A DNA stretch of 60,401 nucleotides from an uncultured Sutterella sp. (lineage in GTDB: Bacteria; Pseudomonadota; Gammaproteobacteria; Burkholderiales; Burkholderiaceae_F), in assembly GCA_900542195.1 (NCBI GenBank), contig UQNA01000009.1, positions 1 to 60,401 on the forward strand, in the 5' to 3' direction. Below the pieces are notes generated by a model. That model was not told the DNA's origin. It made no database searches and saw nothing but the letters and a program-made list of their open reading frames with translations. Numbering within the stretch: position 1 is the first letter of the stretch; the number at the start of each line of letters is the position of its first letter. Made by a program: the position numbers and the translations under genes. Of the stretch, positions 16,306 to 25,181 are shown in pieces.

Positions 16306-17551
16306 AAATACTCGAATCGGTTTAGTTTCCGTTTCTGATCGTGCTTCTCAAGGCACTTATAAAGATTTGGGAATTCCTTCCCTTAAAGACTGGCTCAACA
16401 AAGTCATCCTGAATCCGTTTGAAGTCGAAGAAAGACTTATTCCGGATGATAAAGAAACGATTAAAACCGTTTTGAAAGAACTGATTGATGAGAAAAAATG
16501 CGACTTAGTTCTTACCACCGGCGGAACGGGACCGGCACGCAGAGATGTCACTCCTGATGCGACTTTAGAAATCGCTACCAGAGAGATGCCCGGATTCGGA
16601 GAACAAATGAGAAGAATTTCTTCCGTTTTTGTTCCGACCGCTATTCTGTCCCGTCAAGTAGGTGCATTAAGAGAAACCGAAGACCACGCTGCTCTCATCA
16701 TTAATCTTCCGGGTCAGCCTAAGGCCATTGCAGAGACTTTAGAGGGTCTGCCTGCTAAAGGCGTTAACGGCGTATTTGCTGCCGTTCCTTACTGCATAGA
16801 ATTAATCGGCGGTCCGACTATTGAAACGGATGCCACATACGTTAAAGCCTTCCGTCCGAAATCTGCCAAGCGTCCTGAAATCATAGATTCTCTGATTCTT
16901 GAACCTGAAGGAAAAGCCGACTCCGCCATCATTATGCTTCATGGCTTGGGAGCCGACGGAAGCGATTTCGGCCATTTCAGAGAAGAGCTGATTGCAAGCG
17001 GCGCTCCTCTAGAAAACACAAGGATGGTCTTACCTAACGCTCCGTATATTCCAATCTCAATGAACAACGGATATGAGATGCGGGGCTGGTTCGATCTTTA
17101 CAGTCTCGAAAGCAGAGACAGAGAAGACGCAGAGGGAATCAAAAAAACATTCCAACTCATCCGCAGATTGATTTCTGAAGAAGAATCTAAAGGCATTCCA
17201 AGAGACCGAATTTTCTTGGGCGGATTTTCTCAAGGCTGCTGCATGACTCTTTACGCAGCTGTTCAGCTTGATAAGCCGATCGGAGGCTTCTTTGGATTGA
17301 GCGGATACCTCCCGTTAATTGATAAAGAAGAAGTTGAGCACGTCGGGGGCGCCATCAAATCTCCACTCTTCATCGGTTATGGAGAAGAAGATTCTGTAGT
17401 GCCGCCTGCCTTTACCCAAATCTCTGTTAGCTACCTAAAGAAACTCGGTGCTGACAAACTTTCAGCCCATGGCTATCCAGGCCTGCAGCACTCAATAGAT
17501 CTCGACGAGATTGGAGATTTAGCTGATTTCTTGGCGACCGTTCTGAGGTAG
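16298..17551 (+). CDS. mog: MogA molybdopterin adenylyltransferase fused to a carboxylesterase-type alpha/beta hydrolase
   Basis: 417 residues in two parts. Residues about 1-195 are MogA: it adenylates molybdopterin before molybdenum insertion, with VSVSDRASQG, TTGGTGPARRDVTPD and INLPGQPKA. Residues about 205-417 form a complete hydrolase of the phospholipase/carboxylesterase family, with IIMLHGLGADGSDF, nucleophile Ser311 in GGFSQGCC, an acid residue in GEEDSVVP and catalytic His in LQHSID. No stop or frame change separates the parts. The start ATG overlaps the darP stop and has AGGAAG upstream; a longer frame beginning at 16268 lies inside darP. MogA is normally a single domain of about 190-200 residues. 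The esterase substrate is unknown. Confidence 0.92.
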   Translation: MNKNTRIGLVSVSDRASQGTYKDLGIPSLKDWLNKVILNPFEVEERLIPDDKETIKTVLKELIDEKKCDLVLTTGGTGPARRDVTPDATLEIATREMPGFGEQMRRISSVFVPTAILSRQVGALRETEDHAALIINLPGQPKAIAETLEGLPAKGVNGVFAAVPYCIELIGGPTIETDATYVKAFRPKSAKRPEIIDSLILEPEGKADSAIIMLHGLGADGSDFGHFREELIASGAPLENTRMVLPNAPYIPISMNNGYEMRGWFDLYSLESRDREDAEGIKKTFQLIRRLISEEESKGIPRDRIFLGGFSQGCCMTLYAAVQLDKPIGGFFGLSGYLPLIDKEEVEHVGGAIKSPLFIGYGEEDSVVPPAFTQISVSYLKKLGADKLSAHGYPGLQHSIDLDEIGDLADFLATVLR

Positions 17552-17563
17552 AAGAGAACTTAG

Positions 17564-17593
17564 TAAGGCAAGATTTCTTGTAGTCTTGCCTTA
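17564..17593 (+). terminator. hairpin after the MogA-esterase gene
   Basis: TAAGGCAAGA and TCTTGCCTTA form a perfect 10-base stem with a 10-base loop, 13 bases beyond the stop. It lacks a clean T run, so it may be a weak terminator or an mRNA-end stabiliser. Confidence 0.55.
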
Positions 17594-17612
17594 TATTGAT
17601 TGAGGGCTTTCT

Positions 17613-18764
17613 ATGTCAGCAAATTCAGATCTCAACCTTCTTGAGCATACCTTCAGCAGCTTAAGTCCTTTGTTTGAGCCGCTGAAGATAAACTTATTTA
17701 CGGTTGGCGGCGTTCCTATCAACAGCTTTGATCTGATTGAATTCGTGATTATTTTTATAGTCACCTATTTTTTAGGGAAAGCTGCGGAAGCAAGTATTAC
17801 GCGCATCGGCAAACACCGCGGAAGTCAAGTCCGCATGGAATCCCTGCAGATGTTTGCCAAGTTCGTTCACTGGGCAATTCTGTGTGCAGGTTTGATGTTC
17901 GGCTTTGCCGCCATCGGTCTTCCGGTTACTCACTTAGCTATTTTAGTTTCCGCTCTTTCCGTCGGTATCGGCTTTGGCTTACAGACCATCGTCAACAACT
18001 CTATCGCCGGTTTGATTCTTATCACGGAAAAAGCTGTGAGCGTCGGGGACGTTATCTGCACCCCATCCGGCCATATCGGCAAAGTCAACATGATTACGAT
18101 TCGTGCTACACGAATCGTTACCCCGATTGGTGAAGATATCATCGTTCCGAATGCGAACCTGATTGACAAACCTTTTACCAACTACACGCTGAATCCTCGG
18201 GGCGTCCGAAAGATTTTTCCCTTCAGCGTTGCCTACGGCATCGACTTTAGAAAAGTCAAGGAAATTATTGAGAATGCGGCTATTCAAGTTCCCTTCTGCA
18301 TCAAGCCCGATCAATACCACGAGGTTGAATGCGGCATCACCGGCTTCGGAAATTTCGGCATTAACGTTGAACTTGTCATTTGGGTTGATCCAATTGAACT
18401 GATGGAACCTTACCGCTTGGAAGCTGCTTTTCTAAATGCCATCAATGATGCCTGCGTAGCCAACGGCATCATTATGCCGGGCCCAAGCTATGCTGTCAGC
18501 GTTACACCGGCAACGAGCAACAACGCACCGTCGGTTTCCGCTAAGGCGACTCATTCCAGTCCTCCCCCGCATCTGACAGATCCGAATACGGATAGTGCAA
18601 CTCCTCATCCGGCGCAAGCTCCTCAAATCATCTCTCATCCGAGTTTAACTTTAGGAGCTAATCAGCAAAGAGATGCAGCTGTGGTCGGGCTTCCTCAAAG
18701 CATGTTCGACAGTCCCCAGAAGCCAAAGAAACAGGAAAGCTCAGGCGGCGGTGAAGAAGAGTAA
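17613..18764 (+). CDS. MscS-family mechanosensitive channel
   Basis: 383 residues. Three predicted membrane segments (about 30-55, 75-100, 105-135). The last contains the pore-lining helix and leads into LSVGIGFGLQTIVNNSIAGLILITEKAVSVGD, the hallmark region of MscS (given here as known residues, about 110-140). A beta domain and C-terminal cytoplasmic domain follow, then a Pro/Ser-rich tail of about 90 residues with no recognisable domain. Such channels release solutes on hypo-osmotic shock. The ATG has GAGGG upstream. It is followed 37 bases later by gluQ. Confidence 0.92.
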   Translation: MSANSDLNLLEHTFSSLSPLFEPLKINLFTVGGVPINSFDLIEFVIIFIVTYFLGKAAEASITRIGKHRGSQVRMESLQMFAKFVHWAILCAGLMFGFAAIGLPVTHLAILVSALSVGIGFGLQTIVNNSIAGLILITEKAVSVGDVICTPSGHIGKVNMITIRATRIVTPIGEDIIVPNANLIDKPFTNYTLNPRGVRKIFPFSVAYGIDFRKVKEIIENAAIQVPFCIKPDQYHEVECGITGFGNFGINVELVIWVDPIELMEPYRLEAAFLNAINDACVANGIIMPGPSYAVSVTPATSNNAPSVSAKATHSSPPPHLTDPNTDSATPHPAQAPQIISHPSLTLGANQQRDAAVVGLPQSMFDSPQKPKKQESSGGGEEE

Positions 18765-18801
18765 GATCTTTTGAACTGCCCGTAAGCTGACTGAGGATAA
18801 T

Positions 18802-19668
18802 TTGGCCACCTATATTGGAAGATTTGCACCCTCTCCGACTGGAGAACTGCATTTAGGAAGTCTTGTCTGTGCTATTGCCAGCTATCTTGATGCCAAAGCG
18901 CATAACGGAAGTTGGCTTGTTCGCATCGAAGACTTAGATCCTCCCCGTGAACCGGCTTGGGCAACCCCAAAGATTCTTGAAACATTAAGAGTTCTAGGAC
19001 TTTCGTCTGACGAGCCTATCGTTTATCAGTCAGATCGTCATCATCTGTACAAAGAAGCCTTAGATTACCTAATTACTAATAAATTTGTTTACGGCTGCAG
19101 CTGTTCTCGTAAACAAATTGCTGAATATCAAAACGCCAGAGGAAAACCCGCGAACATCTATCCCGGAATCTGCCGAGACAAACATCTGACCGATGGGATC
19201 AGGGCTTGGCGCTTTAAAGTTCCTTCCGAGGACAGATTCTTTAGAGATCGTCACTTCGGTGAGTACCGGCAAAATATAGAGCAGGAAGTCGGAGATTTCG
19301 TTTTAAAAAGAGCTGACGGATTTTGGGCTTATCAATTGGCAGTCGTCGTAGATGACCATCATCAAGGAATTACTCATATCGTCCGGGGTGCAGACTTACT
19401 CGACAATACACCGCGGCAAATCGAACTGCAGAAAGCTCTGAAATATCGCACCCCTTCGTATATGCATATTCCGCTCGTACTCGGCGAGAACGGACAAAAA
19501 CTTTCTAAGCAAAACGGCGCAACCGGACTTGATTTAGAAAATATTGACGCAGAAATCGACAAGGCCTGGACACACCTTGGTTTCGAGAGATTTTCTTTTG
19601 ACAGCTGCGAAGGCTTTTTCTCCAAGGCAATTGACCTTTGGAGAAAGAGCCCGTATTTCGCGGAATAA
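18802..19668 (+). CDS. gluQ: glutamyl-Q tRNA(Asp) synthetase
   Basis: 288 residues. A truncated glutamyl-tRNA-synthetase-like enzyme that attaches glutamate to the queuosine base at position 34 of tRNA-Asp. Class I signatures are present: RFAPSPTGELHLGSL (HIGH equivalent) and KLSKQNG (KMSKS equivalent). The Cys cluster CSCSRKQI with Cys in GICRDK fits the zinc site. There is no anticodon-binding domain, as expected. It uses a TTG start with GAGGA upstream. Confidence 0.94.
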   Translation: MATYIGRFAPSPTGELHLGSLVCAIASYLDAKAHNGSWLVRIEDLDPPREPAWATPKILETLRVLGLSSDEPIVYQSDRHHLYKEALDYLITNKFVYGCSCSRKQIAEYQNARGKPANIYPGICRDKHLTDGIRAWRFKVPSEDRFFRDRHFGEYRQNIEQEVGDFVLKRADGFWAYQLAVVVDDHHQGITHIVRGADLLDNTPRQIELQKALKYRTPSYMHIPLVLGENGQKLSKQNGATGLDLENIDAEIDKAWTHLGFERFSFDSCEGFFSKAIDLWRKSPYFAE

Positions 19669-19672
19669 ACGG

Positions 19673-21049
19673 CTAACCTCTTCTGCCCGTTCCTCCCAAA
19701 AGAGCTGCGACTAGTTTTGGTTTGTGCTCGTGAATTGATTCAACAATAGCGACCGTTTTAGCGACAGGCTTTTGAGAAACAGTCTTAGACGGAACATAAG
19801 GATTCAAAAAGAACGGATCAACATCCTGTTTTACTTTCTGATAGGTGTACTTCTTATTAGGATTTACAAAATCGAATTTGACTCTCTTCGGAGATAAGTC
19901 GATTCGATTGAATTTCTTTTTGGTTAACTTTTCGATAGCCTCAACGTTGTATTCATCTTCAGAGGTCATCAAGCTGATCGCCAATCCTTTAGCACCGGCA
20001 CGACCGGTTCTGCCGATTCGGTGAACATAATCTTCGGCCATAAAAGGAATATCAAAATTGATAACCAACGGCATATCCGGAATATCAAGGCCGCGTGCAG
20101 CCACATCCGTAGCAACCAAATAATTGATAGTGCCGTCTTTAAATGCTCCCAAGGTCTTAGTTCTTTCTTCCTGAGATTTATCTCCATGAATGGCATCAGC
20201 CAAGAAACCGTATCTGTTCAGCTGCCTTGAAAGGCGACCGGCCATTAATTTGGAATTAACAAAGATAATTGCCTGCAGAGTATTTCCTTGATCATCGACT
20301 CCTTTTGTCGTGAGAATTTCGACGAGAGAATCTGTTTTCTTGCCATCAGGAACCTCATAAAGTTCCTGGGTGATGGTTGAAGCCGTCGTGTTTTGTCTGG
20401 CAACTTCAATCATGACAGGTTCATTTAAGAAACTCTGTCCAAGTTTTTTAATTTCAGGAGAGAACGTCGCGGAAAACATCAAAGCCTGACGTTTCGGAGG
20501 AAGCTCTTTCAAGATTTTTGTGATATCCGGGAGAAAGCCCATGTCCAGCATGCGATCCGCTTCATCGAGAATCACTATTTCGACATTCTTTAGAGAAGTA
20601 TTTCTTTGTTCCAAATGGTCAAGCAAGCGTCCCGGGGTGGCAATCAATACTTCAATGCCTTTTCTTAACTCTATGGATTGCGGCTTAATATCTACGCCGC
20701 CGTAGACGCAAGCGACTCGAAGTTTCGTTTCAGAAGCGTATTGTTCTAGGTTTTCAGCAACCTGCAGTGCCAATTCTCTCGTCGGCGTCAATATAAGAGC
20801 TCGTACAGGATGGCGTGCCGGAGAGACGCTGGGATTTTCATATTTGAGCAAATTTTGAAGAATTGGGAGTCCGAAGCTAGCGGTTTTACCTGTTCCGGTC
20901 TGAGCGGCCCCCATGACATCTTTTCCTTCCAAGACAACCGGAATGGCCTTGATTTGAATAGGTGTCGGTGTTGTGTAGCCGACTTTTTCAACCGCTTTTA
21001 ATAACTTTTCATCTAAACCGAAATCTTTAAATCCAGTTTGCTCAGACAT
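19673..21049 (-). CDS. rhlE: DEAD-box RNA helicase of the RhlE type
   Basis: 458 residues. The N-terminal Q motif (GFKDFGLDEKLLKAV...PTPIQ), Walker A AQTGTGKT, DEAD as LDEADRMLDMG, SAT motif and HRIGRTGRAG are all seen. The C-terminal tail after residue about 370 is short and without an RNA-binding domain, typical of RhlE. The family remodels RNA during ribosome assembly and in cold. It is convergent with gluQ, with only 4 bases between the stops. Confidence 0.95.
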   Translation of the reverse strand: MSEQTGFKDFGLDEKLLKAVEKVGYTTPTPIQIKAIPVVLEGKDVMGAAQTGTGKTASFGLPILQNLLKYENPSVSPARHPVRALILTPTRELALQVAENLEQYASETKLRVACVYGGVDIKPQSIELRKGIEVLIATPGRLLDHLEQRNTSLKNVEIVILDEADRMLDMGFLPDITKILKELPPKRQALMFSATFSPEIKKLGQSFLNEPVMIEVARQNTTASTITQELYEVPDGKKTDSLVEILTTKGVDDQGNTLQAIIFVNSKLMAGRLSRQLNRYGFLADAIHGDKSQEERTKTLGAFKDGTINYLVATDVAARGLDIPDMPLVINFDIPFMAEDYVHRIGRTGRAGAKGLAISLMTSEDEYNVEAIEKLTKKKFNRIDLSPKRVKFDFVNPNKKYTYQKVKQDVDPFFLNPYVPSKTVSQKPVAKTVAIVESIHEHKPKLVAALLGGTGRRG

Positions 21050-21798
21050 TGACTCTTATTCCTTCACAATAGTTTCGGGAATTTTAAACTTTAGGAGACA
21101 GATTTTTAGCCTTACTCCTCAAAACAATCAGTTCAGGCTGAGAGAGTTCGTAAAAGAAGAATATCTCCGGTTAACGTCTAGATCTGACACCTATCAACTT
21201 TCGTTAAATGAGATAGAAATCAAGGGAGCAAATATTTTCCCCCTACGGAGAAGAGAGCATGAGATCTTCCATCAAGAATTTGCCACCCGAAAATTTTTTC
21301 GCTTCTTAAGATTAAGAATTTATTCGGACAGGAACTACATATCTTTGATAACCGCAATCCAGATGACTTTACAAAAACAATTACCGCTTCGTAAAAAGAC
21401 AGCAGAGGCTCTTTATTCTCTCTACACAGGAAAACTAATCTTGTCAAGCCACGCCCATTGTGGTTTTTAAAAATATTAGATATTTCGTTTTCTGCCTTTT
21501 CCAAAGTTCATAGAATCTCAAAATCCCGGGAGAAACTATTAACAATCTTGCATTTCAATCATTAAAACAAGAAACCTTCTTACTTCTTTTCAGTAAAAAA
21601 TTTCTTTATCTTATTGATTTAAAGAAAAAGAAATAGTTCGCATACGAAAGTGAAAAGTAAATCAAAAATGTAATAATTTGTAAAATTTGACTAATTATTT
21701 AGCTTCATAACTATTTGTTTACAAAAGAGAACTTACTATAAAGTCTTAGTTTATACCGTGTTTGCGTGATATATAACACGGGTTAGTATTTGCTCATT
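21050..21798. other. A/T-rich intergenic region, no gene seen
   Basis: About 750 bases upstream of both rhlE (minus) and the regulator at 21876 (plus). A 94-codon minus-strand frame at 21220-21504 has no ribosome site and no family resemblance, so I do not call it. A looser inverted repeat, CCGTGT...ACACGG, lies at about 21757-21780. Confidence 0.5.
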
Positions 21799-21812
21799 AC
21801 GGGATTTCCCGT
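21799..21812. promoter_or_regulatory. perfect palindrome upstream of the winged-helix regulator gene
   Basis: ACGGGA-TT-TCCCGT, 64 bases before the start of the gene at 21876. A second inverted repeat, TAGTAAAAA-CACTAG-TTTTTTACTA (21827-21851), lies between it and the ribosome site. Both fit operator sites, probably for autoregulation. Confidence 0.45.
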
Positions 21813-21875
21813 TATCATGGCTACCATAGTAAAAACACTAGTTTTTTACTAAAAAAGGAACGAATGGAGGGAAAA

Positions 21876-22394
21876 ATGTTAAGAATGCGCCGCACTCCTA
21901 AGGATAGAGCAGCTTTTCCGACTGAATTGCCGTCTATGCATATTCCAAATGGAGTCTCTCCGCAAGCCTATGCTGCACACCGAGAAGTTCTTTCTGTCCT
22001 CATGCTTAGATTCATGACGAGCCGTCTTCGCGCTATGTATCAAGCCTATGACGGAGATTTAACACTTTGCTTGGTTTTAGGTGAAATTGCATCTAGAAAT
22101 ACTGAACGCTTCTATGACGAAAGACGCGGTTTTCAGCCTCGCTCGCCAAATGCGCCGGAGCCTCAGCTTCTCGCCTGCAATGCTTTGTCAATTTCCGAAG
22201 TGACTGGCATTCCAAGAGAAACTGTTCGCCGTAAATTGGCAAAACTTGTAGATTTAGGTTGGATTCAAAAGACACCGGAAGACATGTATGTCATAACCGA
22301 TAAGATTGGCGATGTCTTTGCAGCTTTTGATGACTCTCAAACCTATGATTTGATGCACACAGCAGAGCAGATCAGCAACGTTCTGCAAAGATAA
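21876..22394 (+). CDS. winged-helix transcriptional regulator (DNA-binding domain only recognised)
   Basis: 172 residues. The C-terminal third contains a helix-turn-helix with NALSISEVTGIPRETVRRKL followed by a wing, GWIQKTPEDMYVIT, as in Crp/MarR/IclR-like regulators. The N-terminal part is helical and not recognised; it lacks a cyclic-nucleotide beta barrel. The ATG at 21876 is preferred over one 12 bases earlier because GGAGGG precedes it at proper distance. Preceded by palindromes and followed by a strong terminator, it is a single-gene unit. The targets are unknown. Confidence 0.75.
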   Translation: MLRMRRTPKDRAAFPTELPSMHIPNGVSPQAYAAHREVLSVLMLRFMTSRLRAMYQAYDGDLTLCLVLGEIASRNTERFYDERRGFQPRSPNAPEPQLLACNALSISEVTGIPRETVRRKLAKLVDLGWIQKTPEDMYVITDKIGDVFAAFDDSQTYDLMHTAEQISNVLQR

Positions 22395-22437
22395 GTTTCT
22401 GTATTGTTGTTAGTTGTAAACTCCTGTTGAAATGACC

Positions 22438-22472
22438 GCTGTCTAAAGAATCAATTTAGACAGCGCTTTTTT
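22438..22472 (+). terminator. rho-independent terminator
   Basis: GCTGTCTAAA and TTTAGACAGC form a 10-base stem with a 7-base loop, followed by a T run. It ends the regulator gene. It lies just past the stop of the convergent RNA ligase gene. Confidence 0.88.
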
Positions 22473-22478
22473 ACCTTC

Positions 22479-23396
22479 TTAAGCCTCTTCTTTGAATCTA
22501 TTCATCAGCACAAAAGCCTTCTGATTAATCCTGAAGGCTTCATCTGTATAGAAAAAATAAACAAGCTCAGGATTTGTTTTAGAGGCTTCTTCCCGGACAT
22601 CTCGAAGGAAAGATGCCACCGCTTCTCCCAAATTTTCTGCAGTTATAGAGCCAAATTTAGACTTAACTGAAAAAGCTCTGCTCTCCGTAAAGAAAGAAGC
22701 ATAAATGTCTGCCAACTCCGAATTTTTTCCGTTTGCGGCTCTCTTTTTTTGAGAAGCTAAGCACTCAAAAAATTCCGGTGTTTTCAGCTTATATGTCCGG
22801 GCTCCTGGCGACTCAGGATGAAAGACCCAACCTTCTACCCGGGCGTTCCCATACGCACTATTTATGCAAAAGTCTCTTCTGGAAAAAATCTCAGAAATAG
22901 ACACATGCCGTTCTTGAACAGGAACTAAATAGGAATCTTTCAAGCCTAAGCCTTCAAGCAATTTTTCCACTTCCGGAAACAGCAATCGATAGGAACTTCT
23001 TTTGCCCTCTCCTTCCGAGAATACAACGCTGGCACCAAAAATCTTAAATAACGCTGCTTTCGGAGGACAGTACTTAATCCTCTTCATGTTCAAAAAATTT
23101 AAGAACTCGCCGTAAATGTTGACTCCAACAACTTTCTTTCCAAAATTCGGCAGAACGCTGTCCAGAGGAGATTTTTGTAATTCTCTTTCGAATGCATTCC
23201 TAACCGGCGTAAAAAGCTCCTGATGTTTCTTCAGAATAGGAATAGCATCAAATGCATTGTTTCCTTGCCTTGTGAAGGCTCTAAATTCCCCATCGGTGAT
23301 ACTGAGACATAAATTTGAGCCGTCGAGTTTTTCAGTCACGGTATAAAGGCACGGAGTCAATAGTTCAATACTCGGCCAAGGCTCAAAGATATCCAT
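22479..23396 (-). CDS. RNA ligase of the T4 Rnl2-like family
   Basis: 305 residues. Carries the nucleotidyltransferase motifs of ATP-dependent RNA ligases in order: motif I EKLDGSN with the adenylated Lys23; an Arg-containing FTRQGNNAF segment; motif III VNIYGEFLNF; motif IV VEGWVFHP; motif V TYKLKTPEF. The C-terminal domain (about 210-305) is helical and not recognised. Such enzymes seal nicked or broken RNA through an enzyme-AMP intermediate. The start is the ATG at 23396, because the longer frame runs back through the fadL terminator. There is no repair partner (Pnkp, Hen1, RtcA) and no phage gene next to it, so the role is unknown. Confidence 0.82.
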   Translation of the reverse strand: MDIFEPWPSIELLTPCLYTVTEKLDGSNLCLSITDGEFRAFTRQGNNAFDAIPILKKHQELFTPVRNAFERELQKSPLDSVLPNFGKKVVGVNIYGEFLNFLNMKRIKYCPPKAALFKIFGASVVFSEGEGKRSSYRLLFPEVEKLLEGLGLKDSYLVPVQERHVSISEIFSRRDFCINSAYGNARVEGWVFHPESPGARTYKLKTPEFFECLASQKKRAANGKNSELADIYASFFTESRAFSVKSKFGSITAENLGEAVASFLRDVREEASKTNPELVYFFYTDEAFRINQKAFVLMNRFKEEA

Positions 23397-23437
23397 AAGA
23401 ATTCTCAAGAAGAAAATTTGATTTTCGCACCGCCAAT

Positions 23438-23470
23438 AAAAAAGTGCCAGGAGCAAACTTCCTGACACTT
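23438..23470 (-). terminator. rho-independent terminator of the FadL-type gene
   Basis: AAGTGCCAGGAG and CTTCCTGACACTT form an imperfect 12-base stem with a T run on the minus strand, 20 bases beyond the stop at 23491. It separates the RNA ligase gene from its upstream neighbour. Confidence 0.85.
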
Positions 23471-23490
23471 CAAATTGAGCAGTTCTTAAA

Positions 23491-24789
23491 TTAGAACTTG
23501 TATTGGACCTGCAAGCCGCCCATCCAAGCGTTCATCTTTTCGAATTTTCCGACTTCTGTATAACTACCGTTGTGGTGGTCTCTATACAGTTTTCTGTGAC
23601 CAATTCCGCGGATGTGGCCGTAAGCAGCATCGATCTGCCAGTTCTTAGTTGGAGCCCAGGAAACGCCGCAGGTCAACCAAAGTCTCTTGGTATCAGGAAT
23701 AAGAGCTGTTCTCTTAGTTTGATCGTGAATAGGATCAGTCTCTAAAGCGATACCGCCGCGAATTGTCCATTGATCGTTGACTTTAATATCTGCACCTAAA
23801 CTCAGTAACCAGACGCTCTTCCAATTATTCTCCAATGTCATATGGGAGAGGGTATAAGACATTTGTGGGTTCAACATAGAATAAATTCCACCATCTGCAT
23901 TGGTATAAAAACGCATATCTTTGAAATTTTTCCAGTTTGCCCAGCGGGCTAAAGCCGAAAGACGCAACCATGGTGTAGTTTCCCAAGTACCAGTGATCAT
24001 TACCGTTTCTGGAGTAGTAAGGTCACCATAGCCGTGACTAGTTTGGGAGAGTCCGATTGGTCCAAGGTTACCACGAACAGTGTAGTCGCCTTTAGCATGA
24101 ACATGAGCTGCAGAACGATAAGAAATGCCGAATCTCAAGGTTTCAAGAGGAGAAAGCATGATACCGGCGTTATAGGTAAACATCCAGTCACTGCCTTTAT
24201 ACTCAAACTCCCCTCCCGTTACATAGGCTTTGCCCACAGGAACTATAGGAAGACCATTCTTAATCTTGGAGTGCGTGTACATAGCAGAAACACCAGCGCC
24301 GATGCTGAACCACTCAGTTGCCTTCCAAGCAATGTTCGGATTGATATCTACAGTCATAATAGAACCGCTGATACCTCTTTCTCTTTCAGTCCAGTCGCTG
24401 CCGTATCTGATCTTCATCCCGTAAGGGGAAGTAATAGCAAGACCAGCCCAGAGGTTGTCTGTGAGTTGATGAGAAACAAAGAAGGCAGGAATAGGAGCCG
24501 GCTTGTCACGGCCGTTTTCGGTGGTTCCGTCAAAACCTTTGTAATCAATATCGAGGTCAACGACAGTGGAGCTAATCTGGAATTGTGTTCCCGGAAGCAA
24601 AGTCATACCAGCCGGGTTATACCAAACTGCAGAAACGTCGTCTCCAACGATACCGGCGCCGGCATGAGAACGACCCATACTTACAACGCTCTGCTCAGTA
24701 AGTTGGAAGCCTGCGGCCATAGCAGATGTGCTGACTGCTGCCAAAGAGCTGAACATTAAACCAGCTAATAGTTTTTTAGAAGTTTTCAT
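23491..24789 (-). CDS. FadL/OmpP1-family outer-membrane transporter
   Basis: 432 residues. The signal peptide ends in AMA, followed by AGFQLTEQSVVSMGRSHAGAG, the N-terminal hatch segment typical of FadL (GFQLTEQS motif). The rest is beta-strand rich, with the barrel ending in VQYKF (terminal Phe). The family takes up hydrophobic molecules such as long-chain fatty acids or aromatics. It is a single-gene unit with its own terminator. No fad genes are nearby, so the substrate is open. Confidence 0.9.
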   Translation of the reverse strand: MKTSKKLLAGLMFSSLAAVSTSAMAAGFQLTEQSVVSMGRSHAGAGIVGDDVSAVWYNPAGMTLLPGTQFQISSTVVDLDIDYKGFDGTTENGRDKPAPIPAFFVSHQLTDNLWAGLAITSPYGMKIRYGSDWTERERGISGSIMTVDINPNIAWKATEWFSIGAGVSAMYTHSKIKNGLPIVPVGKAYVTGGEFEYKGSDWMFTYNAGIMLSPLETLRFGISYRSAAHVHAKGDYTVRGNLGPIGLSQTSHGYGDLTTPETVMITGTWETTPWLRLSALARWANWKNFKDMRFYTNADGGIYSMLNPQMSYTLSHMTLENNWKSVWLLSLGADIKVNDQWTIRGGIALETDPIHDQTKRTALIPDTKRLWLTCGVSWAPTKNWQIDAAYGHIRGIGHRKLYRDHHNGSYTEVGKFEKMNAWMGGLQVQYKF

Positions 24790-25181
24790 CTAAGTCTTTA
24801 CTAAAAACAAAAAATAGGGGAATTTTCAATGGGTAGGATTTTGAAGAAAAACAAGAGTTCAAAACATGCGTTTTTCTAGTGAGAAACCCTAATATTTACA
24901 CCCCTTAACTTATTCTTCTTTTTTGATTCAGACAATGGCTTGTGAATAAATAGCAAGCAAATTTTCTAGGATTTCAGCCTTCTCGTCTCTTCTAACCATT
25001 TAGACAACAGCTATTAATTGTTCTGATTCTTTTGTCCTGGATGTCCTTGGCTGCACTCTGCCTCTCTCAGGCGCAGAAAGAATTGAAGTAATTTGAAATT
25101 CTTGAGTTATAGAACACAACTCCTTGAATGAAAGATTAGGAGTTAGAAGAGGCCCACGAAAGACCTCTTCGAGAAGTTAAG
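24790..25181. other. intergenic region, no gene seen
   Basis: About 390 bases between the divergently placed ends of two minus-strand units. It should hold the promoter of the FadL-type gene. A short AAGAGG/CCTCTT hairpin at 25146-25171 lies beyond the stop of the flavoprotein gene and may be a weak terminator. Confidence 0.4.

Noticed and set aside
21220..21504. 94-codon frame on the minus strand
   Set aside because: No ribosome site, no recognisable domain, and it lies in a promoter-type A/T-rich gap.
22479..23468. Longer RNA ligase with N-terminal hydrophobic stretch
   Set aside because: The extension is encoded by the fadL terminator hairpin, so the ATG at 23396 is the likely start.
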